Shown here one piece after another: positions 9,247 to 18,481 of a stretch of DNA of 64,000 nucleotides; position 1 is the first letter of the stretch, and each line of letters opens with the position of its first letter. The notes under the pieces were generated by a model. That model ran no database searches, had not been told where the DNA came from, and saw nothing but the letters and a program-made list of their open reading frames with translations. Position numbers and translations under genes: made by a program. Source of the DNA: Marinobacter sp. ATCH36 (GTDB taxonomy: Bacteria > Pseudomonadota > Gammaproteobacteria > Pseudomonadales > Oleiphilaceae); the NCBI RefSeq assembly GCF_023555055.1, contig NZ_JAMJPL010000002.1, positions 248,001 through 312,000 on the forward strand, given 5' to 3'.

Positions 9247-10089
9247 TCAGTTGCCCTGATAGACGCGGAAGCGGACTTCGTAACCGGTGTACTTGCGGAT
9301 GTTGATCACGCCTGTGTCGAGGATGAGATACTGGCCTTTTATCCCCTGCAGGACACCCTCCGCTGTCGGTGTTTTGTCCAGATTATGGGTTTTTATCGTC
9401 CGGGGCCAGACCTGTACCGGATAACTCAGCGCAAGACTTTCTTCATCAACCGCCCTGATCGCGGATTCCCCGTGGCTGGCCCGCAGCCCGGCAAGGTCAT
9501 CGGCGATCAGGTCCAGCATCCGACGACGCTCCTCAACCAGGTCCAGCTCCGGCACGTCGCCTTTCAGCATGGCTCGCCAGTTGGTACGGTCTGCAACATG
9601 GGCCTTACAGGCAACCTCCACGAAGCCCGCCAGTTGGCGCGTGGCTACCCTTACCATGGGGATGGCATCCACCGCACCCTGGTCAATCCAACGGGTGGGC
9701 ACCTGCGAGCCTCTGGTAATGCCGACCTTCAGCCCGGATGAATTAGCCAGATAAACCACGTGCTCAATCATGCAGTGAGTTTCACCCCACTCCGGTTCGC
9801 GGCAGGTGCCCTCATGATAGTGACATTTTTCCGGGCTCATGATGCAACTGTCACAGGCAGCGAGCTTGCGGAAACAGGGATAGCAATACCCCTGACTGAA
9901 ACTCTTGCTGGTTTTACGGTCGCAGTGGATACAACGTATCACGCCGTCAAAATCGAGCTGTAGCGGAAAACCGATCATTTCGTTCAGAGGAACCAGAGTG
10001 TCCCCCACCCGAACGGTATAGCTGACAGGATCGCCAGGCTCCGCCGGCATCTTGCGCAGGCGACCGGATACATCAACCAATGCCGTCAA
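9247..10089 (-). CDS. DUF2797 zinc-binding protein, possible GIY-YIG-like fold
   Basis: A 280-aa protein of the DUF2797 family with a Cys-rich zinc-ribbon-like stretch (CIHCDRKTSKSF, then CYPCF, CDSCIMSPEKCHYHEGTC) at about residues 50-95, and later VYLANSSGLKVGITR. The latter resembles the first strand and arginine motif of GIY-YIG nuclease-like domains (my inference, not an established assignment). The start is an in-frame TTG whose bases overlap the stop of the DUF1315 gene, preceded by GAGGTGAAG; this implies translational coupling. The next ATG, at residue 14, would trim the first strand. Function is unknown. The conserved company of pepN and nadK suggests a housekeeping role. Confidence 0.8.
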   Translation of the reverse strand: MTALVDVSGRLRKMPAEPGDPVSYTVRVGDTLVPLNEMIGFPLQLDFDGVIRCIHCDRKTSKSFSQGYCYPCFRKLAACDSCIMSPEKCHYHEGTCREPEWGETHCMIEHVVYLANSSGLKVGITRGSQVPTRWIDQGAVDAIPMVRVATRQLAGFVEVACKAHVADRTNWRAMLKGDVPELDLVEERRRMLDLIADDLAGLRASHGESAIRAVDEESLALSYPVQVWPRTIKTHNLDKTPTAEGVLQGIKGQYLILDTGVINIRKYTGYEVRFRVYQGN

Positions 10090-10385
10090 GACTTCACCTC
10101 GAAGAACTGATCGGAGTCCACCGACCCGTTGGCGGAATTTCCGGCCGTGCGCGCGACGCTGGGATCACAGGCAGTACCGGCCTTCTTGCCGCGGTCGAGA
10201 TACCCCACCCGCTCTTCCATGGGAACCTGGTGGTGGTCTTCGTAATAGATAACCGCCTCCATGCAGATCGAGCGCTGTTGGTCATTCAGCTTGCGCCCGT
10301 CTGGCCACTTGCCCAGCTCCAGAGCAAGCTTGAGGCTCTGATAGACCGCTGGATCCAGCCGCTTGATCAGCTCTTCGTAAGTCAT
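10086..10385 (-). CDS. DUF1315 (YeaC-like) family protein
   Basis: A small soluble 99-aa protein of the DUF1315 family (N-terminal MTYEELIKRLDPAVYQSLKLAL helical block is typical, given here only as a family signature by its LIKRLDP and GKWPDGRKL segments). The ATG has a good GGAG Shine-Dalgarno six bases upstream. It is the first gene of the short leftward pair with DUF2797, overlapping its TTG start. Its upstream region is shared with a divergent Fur-box promoter (10432-10461), so iron could influence both directions. Biochemical role unknown. Confidence 0.75.
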   Translation of the reverse strand: MTYEELIKRLDPAVYQSLKLALELGKWPDGRKLNDQQRSICMEAVIYYEDHHQVPMEERVGYLDRGKKAGTACDPSVARTAGNSANGSVDSDQFFEVKS

Positions 10386-10431
10386 TTCATTCTCCAGTCA
10401 CACTAGCGCAAAAAAAATATAGGCAAACCTG

Positions 10432-10461
10432 TTGACAGCCATAAACGATAATGATTATCAT
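10432..10461 (+). promoter_or_regulatory. Sigma70 promoter overlapped by a Fur box
   Basis: The -35 TTGACA (10432-10437, perfect) and -10 TATCAT (10456-10461, 5 of 6) are separated by 18 nt. Over the -10 lies CGATAATGATTATCA (10446-10460), matching 14 of 15 positions of the 7-1-7 Fur consensus TGATAATnATTATCA. Holo-Fur bound here would block RNA polymerase, so the rightward transcript should be induced by iron starvation. No protein-coding gene follows on this strand. Confidence 0.85.
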
Positions 10462-10467
10462 TACTTC

Positions 10468-10556
10468 GCCAAATGACCGAGGTCGTGTTCATTTGGTCTC
10501 TCTCATCAGGAGCTAAATGCTCTTTTTATGCCCCGCGATTTCGCGGGGCTTTTTTT
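10468..10556 (+). ncRNA. Candidate Fur-repressed small RNA (RyhB/PrrF-type)
   Basis: Starting about 7 nt after the -10, a transcript of roughly 89 nt would fold into a 5' hairpin (CCAAATGA at 10469-10476 with TCATTTGG at 10489-10496). A pyrimidine-rich single-stranded stretch with TCTCTCTCATC follows, then a GAGC/GCTC mini-hairpin, a TTTTTA tract suited to Hfq, and a GC-rich terminator. Promoter, Fur box, short length and terminator together match the architecture of RyhB, PrrF and NrrF, although the sequence itself is not one I recognise. By analogy it would repress iron-using enzymes when iron is scarce. A short ORF from 10473 has no Shine-Dalgarno and runs through the terminator, so coding is unlikely. 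Confidence 0.72.
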
Positions 10557-11401
10557 GGTACCGGCAAAACCACCGCCAGCGCCAGACCGGCCACAAAACC
10601 ACCCAGATGAGCCTCGTTCGCCATTCGCCCCAACCCCAACATCTCAGGGATGGGGGTAAATCCTATTACCATCCAGACCACCGCAAAAGTGACCAACGCC
10701 GGAGGGAACTGGAACCTGGGCACACGCCGCTGACTGAGCCAACAGTAGCCAAGAATGCCGTATACAACTCCGGACAACCCACCAAACAGTGGGCCAGAAA
10801 CAATGTATTGCAGCCCGTTGGACAGCAGGCTGGTTCCCACGAATAGCACCAGTAACCGGGTGCGGCCATCAAACCATTCGATCTGGCTGCCCAGAAACCA
10901 CAGCATGACCGAATTGAAGATGATGTGAGTCCAGCTGAAATGCAGAAAATCCGGGGTAATCAGACGCCAGACCTGACCACTTGCCAGCGTTGAGGACAAT
11001 GCCTGAACACGCTCCGCCATGGTGCCCCAGTCATGAACCCGCGGGTCCACAAACATCAGCAGAGTGGACAGCTGGTTCTGCCCCATGGCAGTCATCCACG
11101 CCATCACCAAAGCCAACAGAATCATGCCCAACACGACCGGTGCATGGCTTGGTGACGGCTGCCAGCGCCCTCCCACAAACGCCGGCGACCGCGTAGTAGT
11201 ATTCACCGCCTGCTGGATTTCCGGCTCGCTCAGAAAGCGTTCAAGAGCCTGTAGAACCGGCTCTGTGTGCTCCGGATTCTCCAGCCACAACACCTGATAC
11301 CCGCCCTCCTCGGTGATCCGGTGACCCACGCCCTGTTCTTTCAGCCAACGACTGAAACCAGCCAGGTTCACTGCGGTGTCAATCTGTTTGATCCGGTACA
11401 C
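10526..11401 (-). CDS. Rhomboid family intramembrane serine protease (GlpG-like)
   Basis: A 291-aa GlpG-type rhomboid. An N-terminal cytoplasmic domain (residues 1-65) is followed by a six-helix core: TM1 at about 88-104, the HxxxN element at His159-Asn163, the nucleophile Ser210 in GGLSG, and the catalytic His265 in EAHLGG. All active-site residues are present. The start codon is GTG, three nt after the stop of the phosphoesterase gene and preceded by GAGG. The last ten codons (KKAPRNRGA stop) are encoded by the opposite strand of the small-RNA terminator at 10530-10556, an unusual convergent overlap. No intrinsic terminator exists for this gene itself, so its mRNA may read antisense through the small RNA. 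Confidence 0.92.
   Translation of the reverse strand: MYRIKQIDTAVNLAGFSRWLKEQGVGHRITEEGGYQVLWLENPEHTEPVLQALERFLSEPEIQQAVNTTTRSPAFVGGRWQPSPSHAPVVLGMILLALVMAWMTAMGQNQLSTLLMFVDPRVHDWGTMAERVQALSSTLASGQVWRLITPDFLHFSWTHIIFNSVMLWFLGSQIEWFDGRTRLLVLFVGTSLLSNGLQYIVSGPLFGGLSGVVYGILGYCWLSQRRVPRFQFPPALVTFAVVWMVIGFTPIPEMLGLGRMANEAHLGGFVAGLALAVVLPVPKKAPRNRGA
10530..10556 (+). terminator. Intrinsic terminator of the small RNA
   Basis: GCCCCGCG (10530-10537) pairs with CGCGGGGC (10542-10549) around an ATTT loop, followed by seven T (10550-10556). It is asymmetric: the minus strand has only ATAAAAAG after the stem, so it works rightward only. It is embedded in the 3' end of the rhomboid coding sequence. Confidence 0.92.
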
Positions 11402-11404
11402 AGG

Positions 11405-12418
11405 CTACCTCGCCACGCTGTCTTCGCTAGTGGGATACTCCGGCTGCTCCGGACGCTCCACATCCACCCAAACAAATTTGTCTCGGGACAGTGTACGCTC
11501 GCCATCCAGCCGATAGGCCACCAGTTTGCCGTATTTGACGGCGCTGAAATCGATACAGGCAACGTTATGCTTCAGCGGCGCCGGTTCGCCTTCCATCCAG
11601 TAATGCCCCACAAACACCGGGGGTGCCGAAACCGGATAACTGATCAACTGGCTGCGCTCGGCGTCGGTCAGCTCACGACAGGCAACTTCCTCCGGCAGCG
11701 GGTCTGGCTGGAAAACCACATCAGCGTAGGTTTTAGGATTGTCAGCCCAGAACTTGGTGCGGAAAAACTCCCGGACATAGCCATCCTTACCGGTGATTTT
11801 TACCCCTGGCGGCAACCTCAGGTCGGTGCCGCGCAGGAGAGTGTCCATCACCTGGCCCGCAAAGGACTCGATGGCGGCGCTGGCATGGAGGAAGTCGTCA
11901 TCAATGCAGGCCCCACCCTGACTGTCCTTGAATTTGTTGATCAGCTCACTATCCCAGCAGGCATGCACCGCCCGGAAGTCCGGTTCGTCGATAAACAGCG
12001 GAATGGTATAGAACCATTCCAGAAACTCGTTCCATTCGTGAGGGTGATGCTCGAACTGCTCAAGTGTTTCACGAATCAGCCGGTCGTGGCGGGCGTTGTG
12101 TTCACGCAGAAATGTCTTGCCACTGCCTGGGCGGGCACGGGTGCAGTAACCGAGGGCGTTGTACTCGTGGTTACCCATCACGATGCGGGCAGAGCCATGC
12201 TCCACCATGTCCCTCACAAGGTGGAGGGACTCACGAATGCGAGGTCCCCGGTCAATAATGTCGCCAATGAATATGGCCTGCCGCCGGGGGTGCTCGTACA
12301 CCCCATTCACCTTGCGGTACCCCATCTGAATCAACAGGCGCTCCAGGGTGTGTGCGCATCCGTGAATATCGCCGATAATGTCGTAGCCGCGGCTTGCGGA
12401 TCTAACCTGTCCTGCCAT
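11405..12418 (-). CDS. Calcineurin-like metallophosphoesterase
   Basis: Soluble 337-aa phosphoesterase with the di-metal motifs in order: GDIHG at about residues 15-19, GDIIDRGP at about 48-55, GNHEYNA at about 80, and a C-terminal GHYW. It belongs to the serine/threonine phosphatase-like or ApaH-like branch; the true substrate cannot be read from sequence. I placed the start at the ATG at 12418, four nt after the nadK stop, because longer versions would run inside nadK. The same gene follows nadK in Pseudomonas as I recall. It is tightly linked (3 nt) to the rhomboid gene downstream, so the three probably share a message. Confidence 0.88.
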   Translation of the reverse strand: MAGQVRSASRGYDIIGDIHGCAHTLERLLIQMGYRKVNGVYEHPRRQAIFIGDIIDRGPRIRESLHLVRDMVEHGSARIVMGNHEYNALGYCTRARPGSGKTFLREHNARHDRLIRETLEQFEHHPHEWNEFLEWFYTIPLFIDEPDFRAVHACWDSELINKFKDSQGGACIDDDFLHASAAIESFAGQVMDTLLRGTDLRLPPGVKITGKDGYVREFFRTKFWADNPKTYADVVFQPDPLPEEVACRELTDAERSQLISYPVSAPPVFVGHYWMEGEPAPLKHNVACIDFSAVKYGKLVAYRLDGERTLSRDKFVWVDVERPEQPEYPTSEDSVAR

Positions 12419-12422
12419 GTTT

Positions 12423-13307
12423 TTAACTCGCTGCAATCTCACTGGCCCAGCCCAGCTTGTCCCGGCACGTGGCGTAAAAATTATGATCCGCTGGGTGAAT
12501 AAGGCGGATTTTGAAAGGCTTTTTGGTGATTCGGATGATATCGCCTGGTGCACAGGCAATGTTCATCTGACCGTCGAAACTGATTTGTGGATAGGTCTCG
12601 TTGGTCTCACCAATCACCAACTTGATCTCGCTCTTGCCGTCCACCACGATGGGCCGACTACTCAGGGTGTGCGGGAACATGGGCACCAGCACAATGGCAT
12701 CCAGTTTGGGATGCATGATCGGCCCGCCAGCCGACAACGAGTACGCCGTCGAACCGGTAGGAGTCGCCACAATAAGCCCGTCTGATCTCTGGCTATATAC
12801 GAAATGTCCGTCGATATACAGATCGAAACCGATCATTCGGGTCGATTTGCCGGGGTGAAGTACAACGTCGTTCAGTGCGGTTCCGAAACCGAGAGGCTGG
12901 CCGTTTCGCTCAACATGTCCGTCCAGCAGAAATCGCGACTCTTCAATGTACTCGCCCTGGAGAACCTTCCCCAGCCGCTCTTCCAGATCGGAGGGTGCAA
13001 TATCGGTCAGGAAACCCAGGCGACCCCGGTTCACACCGAGCAGCGGTATCTTCGACTTCGCCAGTTCCCTCGCAGCACCTAGCAGGCTGCCATCGCCACC
13101 GACCACAATCACCAGGTCACAGATCTCACCGAGAAGCTTTTTACTGGCAACCTGCAGGCCATGGCCCGGCAGCATGCTGGCGGTATCTTCTTCGATAATC
13201 ACGTGGTAGTGATTGTTCGTCAGGTATTGTTTGAGCTGACGCAGCGACTCGACCACCTTGACACTGCCCATGCGGCCAATCACGCCAATGTTTCTGAATT
13301 GATCCAT
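12423..13307 (-). CDS. nadK: NAD kinase
   Basis: ATP-dependent NAD kinase, the step that makes NADP from NAD in the cytoplasm. It is 294 aa, normal for the family. The GGDGS active-site motif (residues 70-74, catalytic Asp72) is followed by NRGRLGFLTD, the NAD-binding LND segment in GTALNDVVLHPGKS, and the glycine-rich TPTGSTAYSLSAGGP loop, all conserved. ATG start. It heads the leftward trio nadK - metallophosphoesterase - rhomboid with gaps of only 3-4 nt. Confidence 0.97.
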   Translation of the reverse strand: MDQFRNIGVIGRMGSVKVVESLRQLKQYLTNNHYHVIIEEDTASMLPGHGLQVASKKLLGEICDLVIVVGGDGSLLGAARELAKSKIPLLGVNRGRLGFLTDIAPSDLEERLGKVLQGEYIEESRFLLDGHVERNGQPLGFGTALNDVVLHPGKSTRMIGFDLYIDGHFVYSQRSDGLIVATPTGSTAYSLSAGGPIMHPKLDAIVLVPMFPHTLSSRPIVVDGKSEIKLVIGETNETYPQISFDGQMNIACAPGDIIRITKKPFKIRLIHPADHNFYATCRDKLGWASEIAAS

Positions 13308-13438
13308 GTAGCTTCCTGTGGATATCTGTATGGGCCGGGATCGGTCTCGCTATTCTCCCGGAAACGTCTGGGAGACCATAGTAACGAAATACGGCCTGAT
13401 TCTGAAAAAAGATCCTGTTCCGGGCGGGCACTGCAGCG

Positions 13439-14689
13439 TTAATTCTCGCTCTGCGGCTGGTGCTTTTCGCAGCGGTCATCGATTCCCGTCCGGAAGTCAG
13501 CAGGCTGGCTGACCCGCATGACAGGTTCTTCACAGGGGGTGCCATCAGCACCCTGATGGTGACAGACAGGTTTTTCGTAATGTTCCAACCACTGCTTATA
13601 GGCGGGCTCATTCAGGCCACAACGTTCTGCGGCATAAGCTACAGGATTACGGAAATAGGTTTCGATATCATCATAAGGCAAGGTGATGTGACCAACTCCG
13701 GGGTGATACGCCACCAGAAATACCGAGTGACCCTGCAGGTGGTCCATCACCGAGTTTTCTGAGGGTTTCTGGTGACGCAGATCGTAATTTTCCTGCTCCA
13801 GTGCCACAATTTTCTCATCACGGATTTCCAGCTCCCGCTGTCGACGCTCCAATTGCTCTCGTAACAGCACAACTTCTGCGTCGACAGTGGCATCCTCATG
13901 CTCCTTGCGTGCATCTCCGCCGGCAATCTGCTCCTGCATCGACAAATACTGTTCGTTACGCTCAGCAAGGCGGTTTTTCAGCTGTTCATTGCTGAGTTTC
14001 TGGCGTTCGAACTTCTGCTGAAGTTCCGCTATTTCATTACGCAACGCCTGCATTTCGTGACGGTTTTCCCGCTGGATGTCAGACAGCGCATCCCGATGGA
14101 CGCTTTGCAGGGTCTTGATACGCAGCCGCTGCTCGCGAATGACGCGCGCCAGTCGCACACGATCGGCAGAGGTCTCGAGGTCTTCGGGGGAGCGGGCTTC
14201 GTCACCAAGAACCGGAATATTCTCCTCCGGCGTCGGTTCCACTTTCCGGAGCTTCAGGCTATTGGCTTCCAAAGCTCTGCGAATAGCCTGAAAATGGTTG
14301 CTCCCGGGAGTCATATCCGGATCCCAGAGCTCTTCGGCATTGGCAGACTTCGGGCACTGGCTGCGGCAGACCAGACGAATCGGGCCGGCCCCCATGTCAG
14401 GGCCCTTGGCGCCCTTCTTCGCAAGTTTCTCTACCGGCAGGTTCCAGTGGCTGTCAGCCCGACCCTCCTCATCGAAATAAATGCGGAAAAACACCAGCGA
14501 ACGCACCATAAGATCCGTGCCCAGAAGCACGTACACAGCCTTGACGTCAGTGTCTGCCAGGTCCGAAAGCCCTACATAGCCATCCAGAAAGGCGCCGAAC
14601 TCAGAGGCACGCATCTGCCGCGAGACATTGCTGCCGTCCATGAACATTACCGCCGAATAACCATCGCTTACCTGGTCGGCAGACCCCAT
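13439..14689 (-). CDS. Uncharacterised coiled-coil protein
   Basis: Not recognised. The 416-aa protein has an N-terminal globular part (residues 1-130) with VMFMDGSNVSRQM and FFRIYFDEEGRADSHWNLP. A charged linker is followed by a long coiled coil from about residue 185 to 305 (repeated Glu/Arg/Gln heptads such as ENRHEMQALRNEIAELQQKF). The C-terminal segment contains CHHQGADGTPCEEP and CEKH, which could bind a metal. The ATG has GGAG six bases upstream. It sits between fadH and nadK on the same strand with 125- and 131-nt gaps, a position where Pseudomonas also carries an unknown gene as far as I recall. A structural or signalling scaffold is possible but unsupported. Confidence 0.7.
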   Translation of the reverse strand: MGSADQVSDGYSAVMFMDGSNVSRQMRASEFGAFLDGYVGLSDLADTDVKAVYVLLGTDLMVRSLVFFRIYFDEEGRADSHWNLPVEKLAKKGAKGPDMGAGPIRLVCRSQCPKSANAEELWDPDMTPGSNHFQAIRRALEANSLKLRKVEPTPEENIPVLGDEARSPEDLETSADRVRLARVIREQRLRIKTLQSVHRDALSDIQRENRHEMQALRNEIAELQQKFERQKLSNEQLKNRLAERNEQYLSMQEQIAGGDARKEHEDATVDAEVVLLREQLERRQRELEIRDEKIVALEQENYDLRHQKPSENSVMDHLQGHSVFLVAYHPGVGHITLPYDDIETYFRNPVAYAAERCGLNEPAYKQWLEHYEKPVCHHQGADGTPCEEPVMRVSQPADFRTGIDDRCEKHQPQSEN

Positions 14690-14814
14690 CGTGCGCTCCC
14701 CACTCTCCGAAAACCGTCAGACTTCCGAGTAATAGTCTAGCGGGTCAATGCCCGCTGGACAGGGGAAAACTGCAACGTTTTGTGATCACGGGGCCCGAAG
14801 CACGGTTCTGGCTG

Positions 14815-16932
<2,118 letters not shown>

Positions 16933-16985
16933 TTAGCCCTCGCGCTTGCACCAGACAATATCTTCAGGTAACAATCTGATATCCC

Positions 16986-16996
16986 CAAGTAACTTG
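16986..16996. promoter_or_regulatory. Palindrome in the fadH/AraC divergent region
   Basis: CAAGTAACTTG is an 11-bp perfect palindrome 20 nt before the AraC-type gene, with GACAATAT sequences repeated on either side (about 16951 and 16999). This is a possible operator for the neighbouring regulator. The support is only position and symmetry. Confidence 0.3.
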
Positions 16997-17015
16997 TAGG
17001 ACAATATAGAAAGCC

Positions 17016-18074
17016 ATGCGCTCCATCTCCAGACGCAAAAACCCTCTCGGCGACATCAGCGTGCTTTATATTGATGTCATGGCGCGAGCCATCCGCGCGG
17101 AAGGGACAGAACCCACTGACCTGCTCTCTCGTTTCGGATTGGATGAGCGAGCACTGGGGCAACCCGAGACCCGCATCAGCATTCCCCGCTTCATGCGAAT
17201 GGGCCAGGCCGCCATTACCCTCACTGGCAACCCCGCGTTTGGCCTGACCATGGGGCAATTGTCACGACCGGTCGACGCGGGCATTGCCGGACTGGCCGCC
17301 CAATGCGCGCCGACTGCTGGAGAAGCCATTCATACCCTGATTCACTTTGCCCCGCTTACCAGCCGCAATAGTCGGGGGATTCCGTGGACAACCGATGGTG
17401 GGCGCGATGCTTACTTCTACTCGATCAAGCCCTACAACGTATTCAACTTTTTCGTGGTGGACTCGGTTCTGGCAGCCTGGACGCAGTTTCTGAGGATCAT
17501 TACCGGCCAAAACAGAGTCATCGAAAGGGTAACCATTGAGTACCCTTCCCAGGGTCAGGACGCCGTGTTCGAGCAGTGGTTCGGGTGCCCGGTGAAGTTC
17601 GGCGCGCAGCGCAACAGCCTGAGGCTGGCCCCGGGCATCAGGGATATGGCCTCACTGCAGGCGCAAGCGGCCATGTTCGAGAAACTGTCGGGGGAGTGCC
17701 AGCGGGATTTTTTGCGAATCCGCGCGGGCTGGACCACTGGAGACCGGGTCAAGGACCTGCTCCCGCCCCTACTACAGGGCGACACCCCTACCCTGGCAGC
17801 GGTTGCAGGAAAACTTGGCGTTGCTCCCTGGACGCTGCAAAGGCAACTCACAGACGAACAGACAGGCTTCCGGGAACTGGTGGACGAAACCCGCCAGGAG
17901 CTGGCAGTGGAGTACATCCGGGAAACACGCGCATCCCTGTCGGAAATTTCCTGGCTGTTGGGGTTTGCCAATCCGGCAGCGTTTCACAAGGCATGGCGTC
18001 GCTGGTTTGCAACCAGCCCGGGGGAGCACAGAAAGCGATACCTGGCAGAGCAGGATGCCAAAAGCATTCGTTAA
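17016..18074 (+). CDS. AraC family regulator, Arabinose_bd (OruR/QhpR-like) type
   Basis: A 352-aa DNA-binding regulator. The first 230 residues form the ligand-sensing domain seen in OruR/ArgR-like AraC proteins, and the C-terminal 100 residues hold two helix-turn-helix units (first around GKLGVAPWTLQRQL, second around SLSEISWLLGFANPAAFHKAWRRW, residues about 270-335). Divergent from fadH; control of fadH in response to a fatty-acid-derived signal is the natural inference. The ATG is the first in frame. Convergent with the acidic microprotein gene, 15 nt apart. Confidence 0.88.
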   Translation: MRSISRRKNPLGDISVLYIDVMARAIRAEGTEPTDLLSRFGLDERALGQPETRISIPRFMRMGQAAITLTGNPAFGLTMGQLSRPVDAGIAGLAAQCAPTAGEAIHTLIHFAPLTSRNSRGIPWTTDGGRDAYFYSIKPYNVFNFFVVDSVLAAWTQFLRIITGQNRVIERVTIEYPSQGQDAVFEQWFGCPVKFGAQRNSLRLAPGIRDMASLQAQAAMFEKLSGECQRDFLRIRAGWTTGDRVKDLLPPLLQGDTPTLAAVAGKLGVAPWTLQRQLTDEQTGFRELVDETRQELAVEYIRETRASLSEISWLLGFANPAAFHKAWRRWFATSPGEHRKRYLAEQDAKSIR

Positions 18075-18089
18075 ACGTTATTGAGGAAA

Positions 18090-18176
18090 TTACAGCTCGG
18101 TAGCGTCATCCAGGCCTTCGTCGTCCTCATAGTCCTCAAACTGACTATCAATCAAGTCTTCTTCGTAATCTGACAT
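18090..18176 (-). CDS. Acidic 28-residue microprotein
   Basis: Too short for usual gene calls but well supported. The ORF MSDYEEDLIDSQFEDYEDDE... ending GLDDATEL has 28 residues, about half Asp or Glu, no Lys or Arg, and pI clearly very low. GGAG lies seven bases before this ATG; an ATG one codon earlier (18179) is also possible. A good sigma70 promoter (18223-18251) points at it. It lies about 100 nt downstream of tRNA-Asp on the same strand and converges on the AraC-type gene. It could act as a DNA mimic, a chaperone-like acidic peptide or a regulator of a basic partner. I know no family and propose no function. Confidence 0.6.
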   Translation of the reverse strand: MSDYEEDLIDSQFEDYEDDEGLDDATEL

Positions 18177-18222
18177 CATTCATCTCCGGCGCATCAAATG
18201 CCAGAATAATGACACAGCAACT

Positions 18223-18251
18223 ATTACACGATGATGTCTGCGAAATGACAA
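18223..18251 (-). promoter_or_regulatory. Promoter for the acidic microprotein
   Basis: Read on the minus strand: -35 TTGTCA (18251-18246, 5 of 6), 17-nt spacer, -10 TGTAAT (18228-18223, 5 of 6). The predicted start near 18216 leaves a leader of about 40 nt to the ORF. It lies just beyond the 3' end of tRNA-Asp. Confidence 0.6.
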
Positions 18252-18279
18252 AGAGAAGATACGAGACAGGGAGGGAAAA

Positions 18280-18356
18280 TGGCGGAGCGGACGGGACTCG
18301 AACCCGCGACCCCCGGCGTGACAGGCCGGTATTCTAACCAGCTGAACTACCGCTCC
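18280..18356 (-). tRNA. tRNA-Asp (anticodon GTC)
   Basis: Complete cloverleaf on the minus strand: acceptor GGAGCGG pairs with CCGCTCC, discriminator G and encoded CCA. The D-loop is TAGTTCAGCTGGTTAGA, the anticodon loop CTGTCAC with GTC, the T-loop GGTTCGAGTCC. The mature sequence is nearly that of E. coli tRNA-Asp. It is a single copy here, with its own strong promoter. Confidence 0.98.
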
Positions 18357-18378
18357 GCGTGAGCCGCCACCTCGAACA

Positions 18379-18396
18379 CAATCAAGGGTGTGATTG
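18379..18396 (-). other. Hairpin in the tRNA-Asp precursor leader
   Basis: CAATCA (18379-18384) and TGATTG (18391-18396) can pair around a 6-nt loop within the roughly 50-nt leader between the tRNA promoter and the mature 5' end. It probably matters only for precursor processing. Confidence 0.4.
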
Positions 18397-18416
18397 CTTG
18401 GTGACAACGAGGGCGC

Positions 18417-18444
18417 ATTATAAAGAGGCCGCCCCGCATGTCAA
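18417..18444 (-). promoter_or_regulatory. Consensus promoter of tRNA-Asp
   Basis: On the minus strand: -35 TTGACA (18444-18439) and -10 TATAAT (18422-18417), both perfect, separated by 16 nt. A GC-rich discriminator GCGCCC follows, the hallmark of growth-rate and stringent control of stable-RNA genes. Confidence 0.92.
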
Positions 18445-18481
18445 CGTTTTTCATGAAAAAAACCAGTTTCGCGGGGTGCCG

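Noticed and set aside
8209..9741. 510-codon rightward open frame opposite pepN and the DUF2797 gene
   Set aside because: It runs antisense through two confidently identified genes, has no recognisable domain or Shine-Dalgarno, and reflects the high GC third positions of the real genes.
10473..10556. ORF starting ATG ACC GAG inside the candidate sRNA
   Set aside because: No Shine-Dalgarno, and the frame crosses the terminator stem and U-run; a dual-function sRNA cannot be excluded but nothing supports it.
13320..13400. GGTCTC/GAGACC and CTCCC/GGGAG inverted pairs upstream of nadK
   Set aside because: The two pairings compete, have long loops and no U-run, and I found no second line of evidence for a regulatory role.
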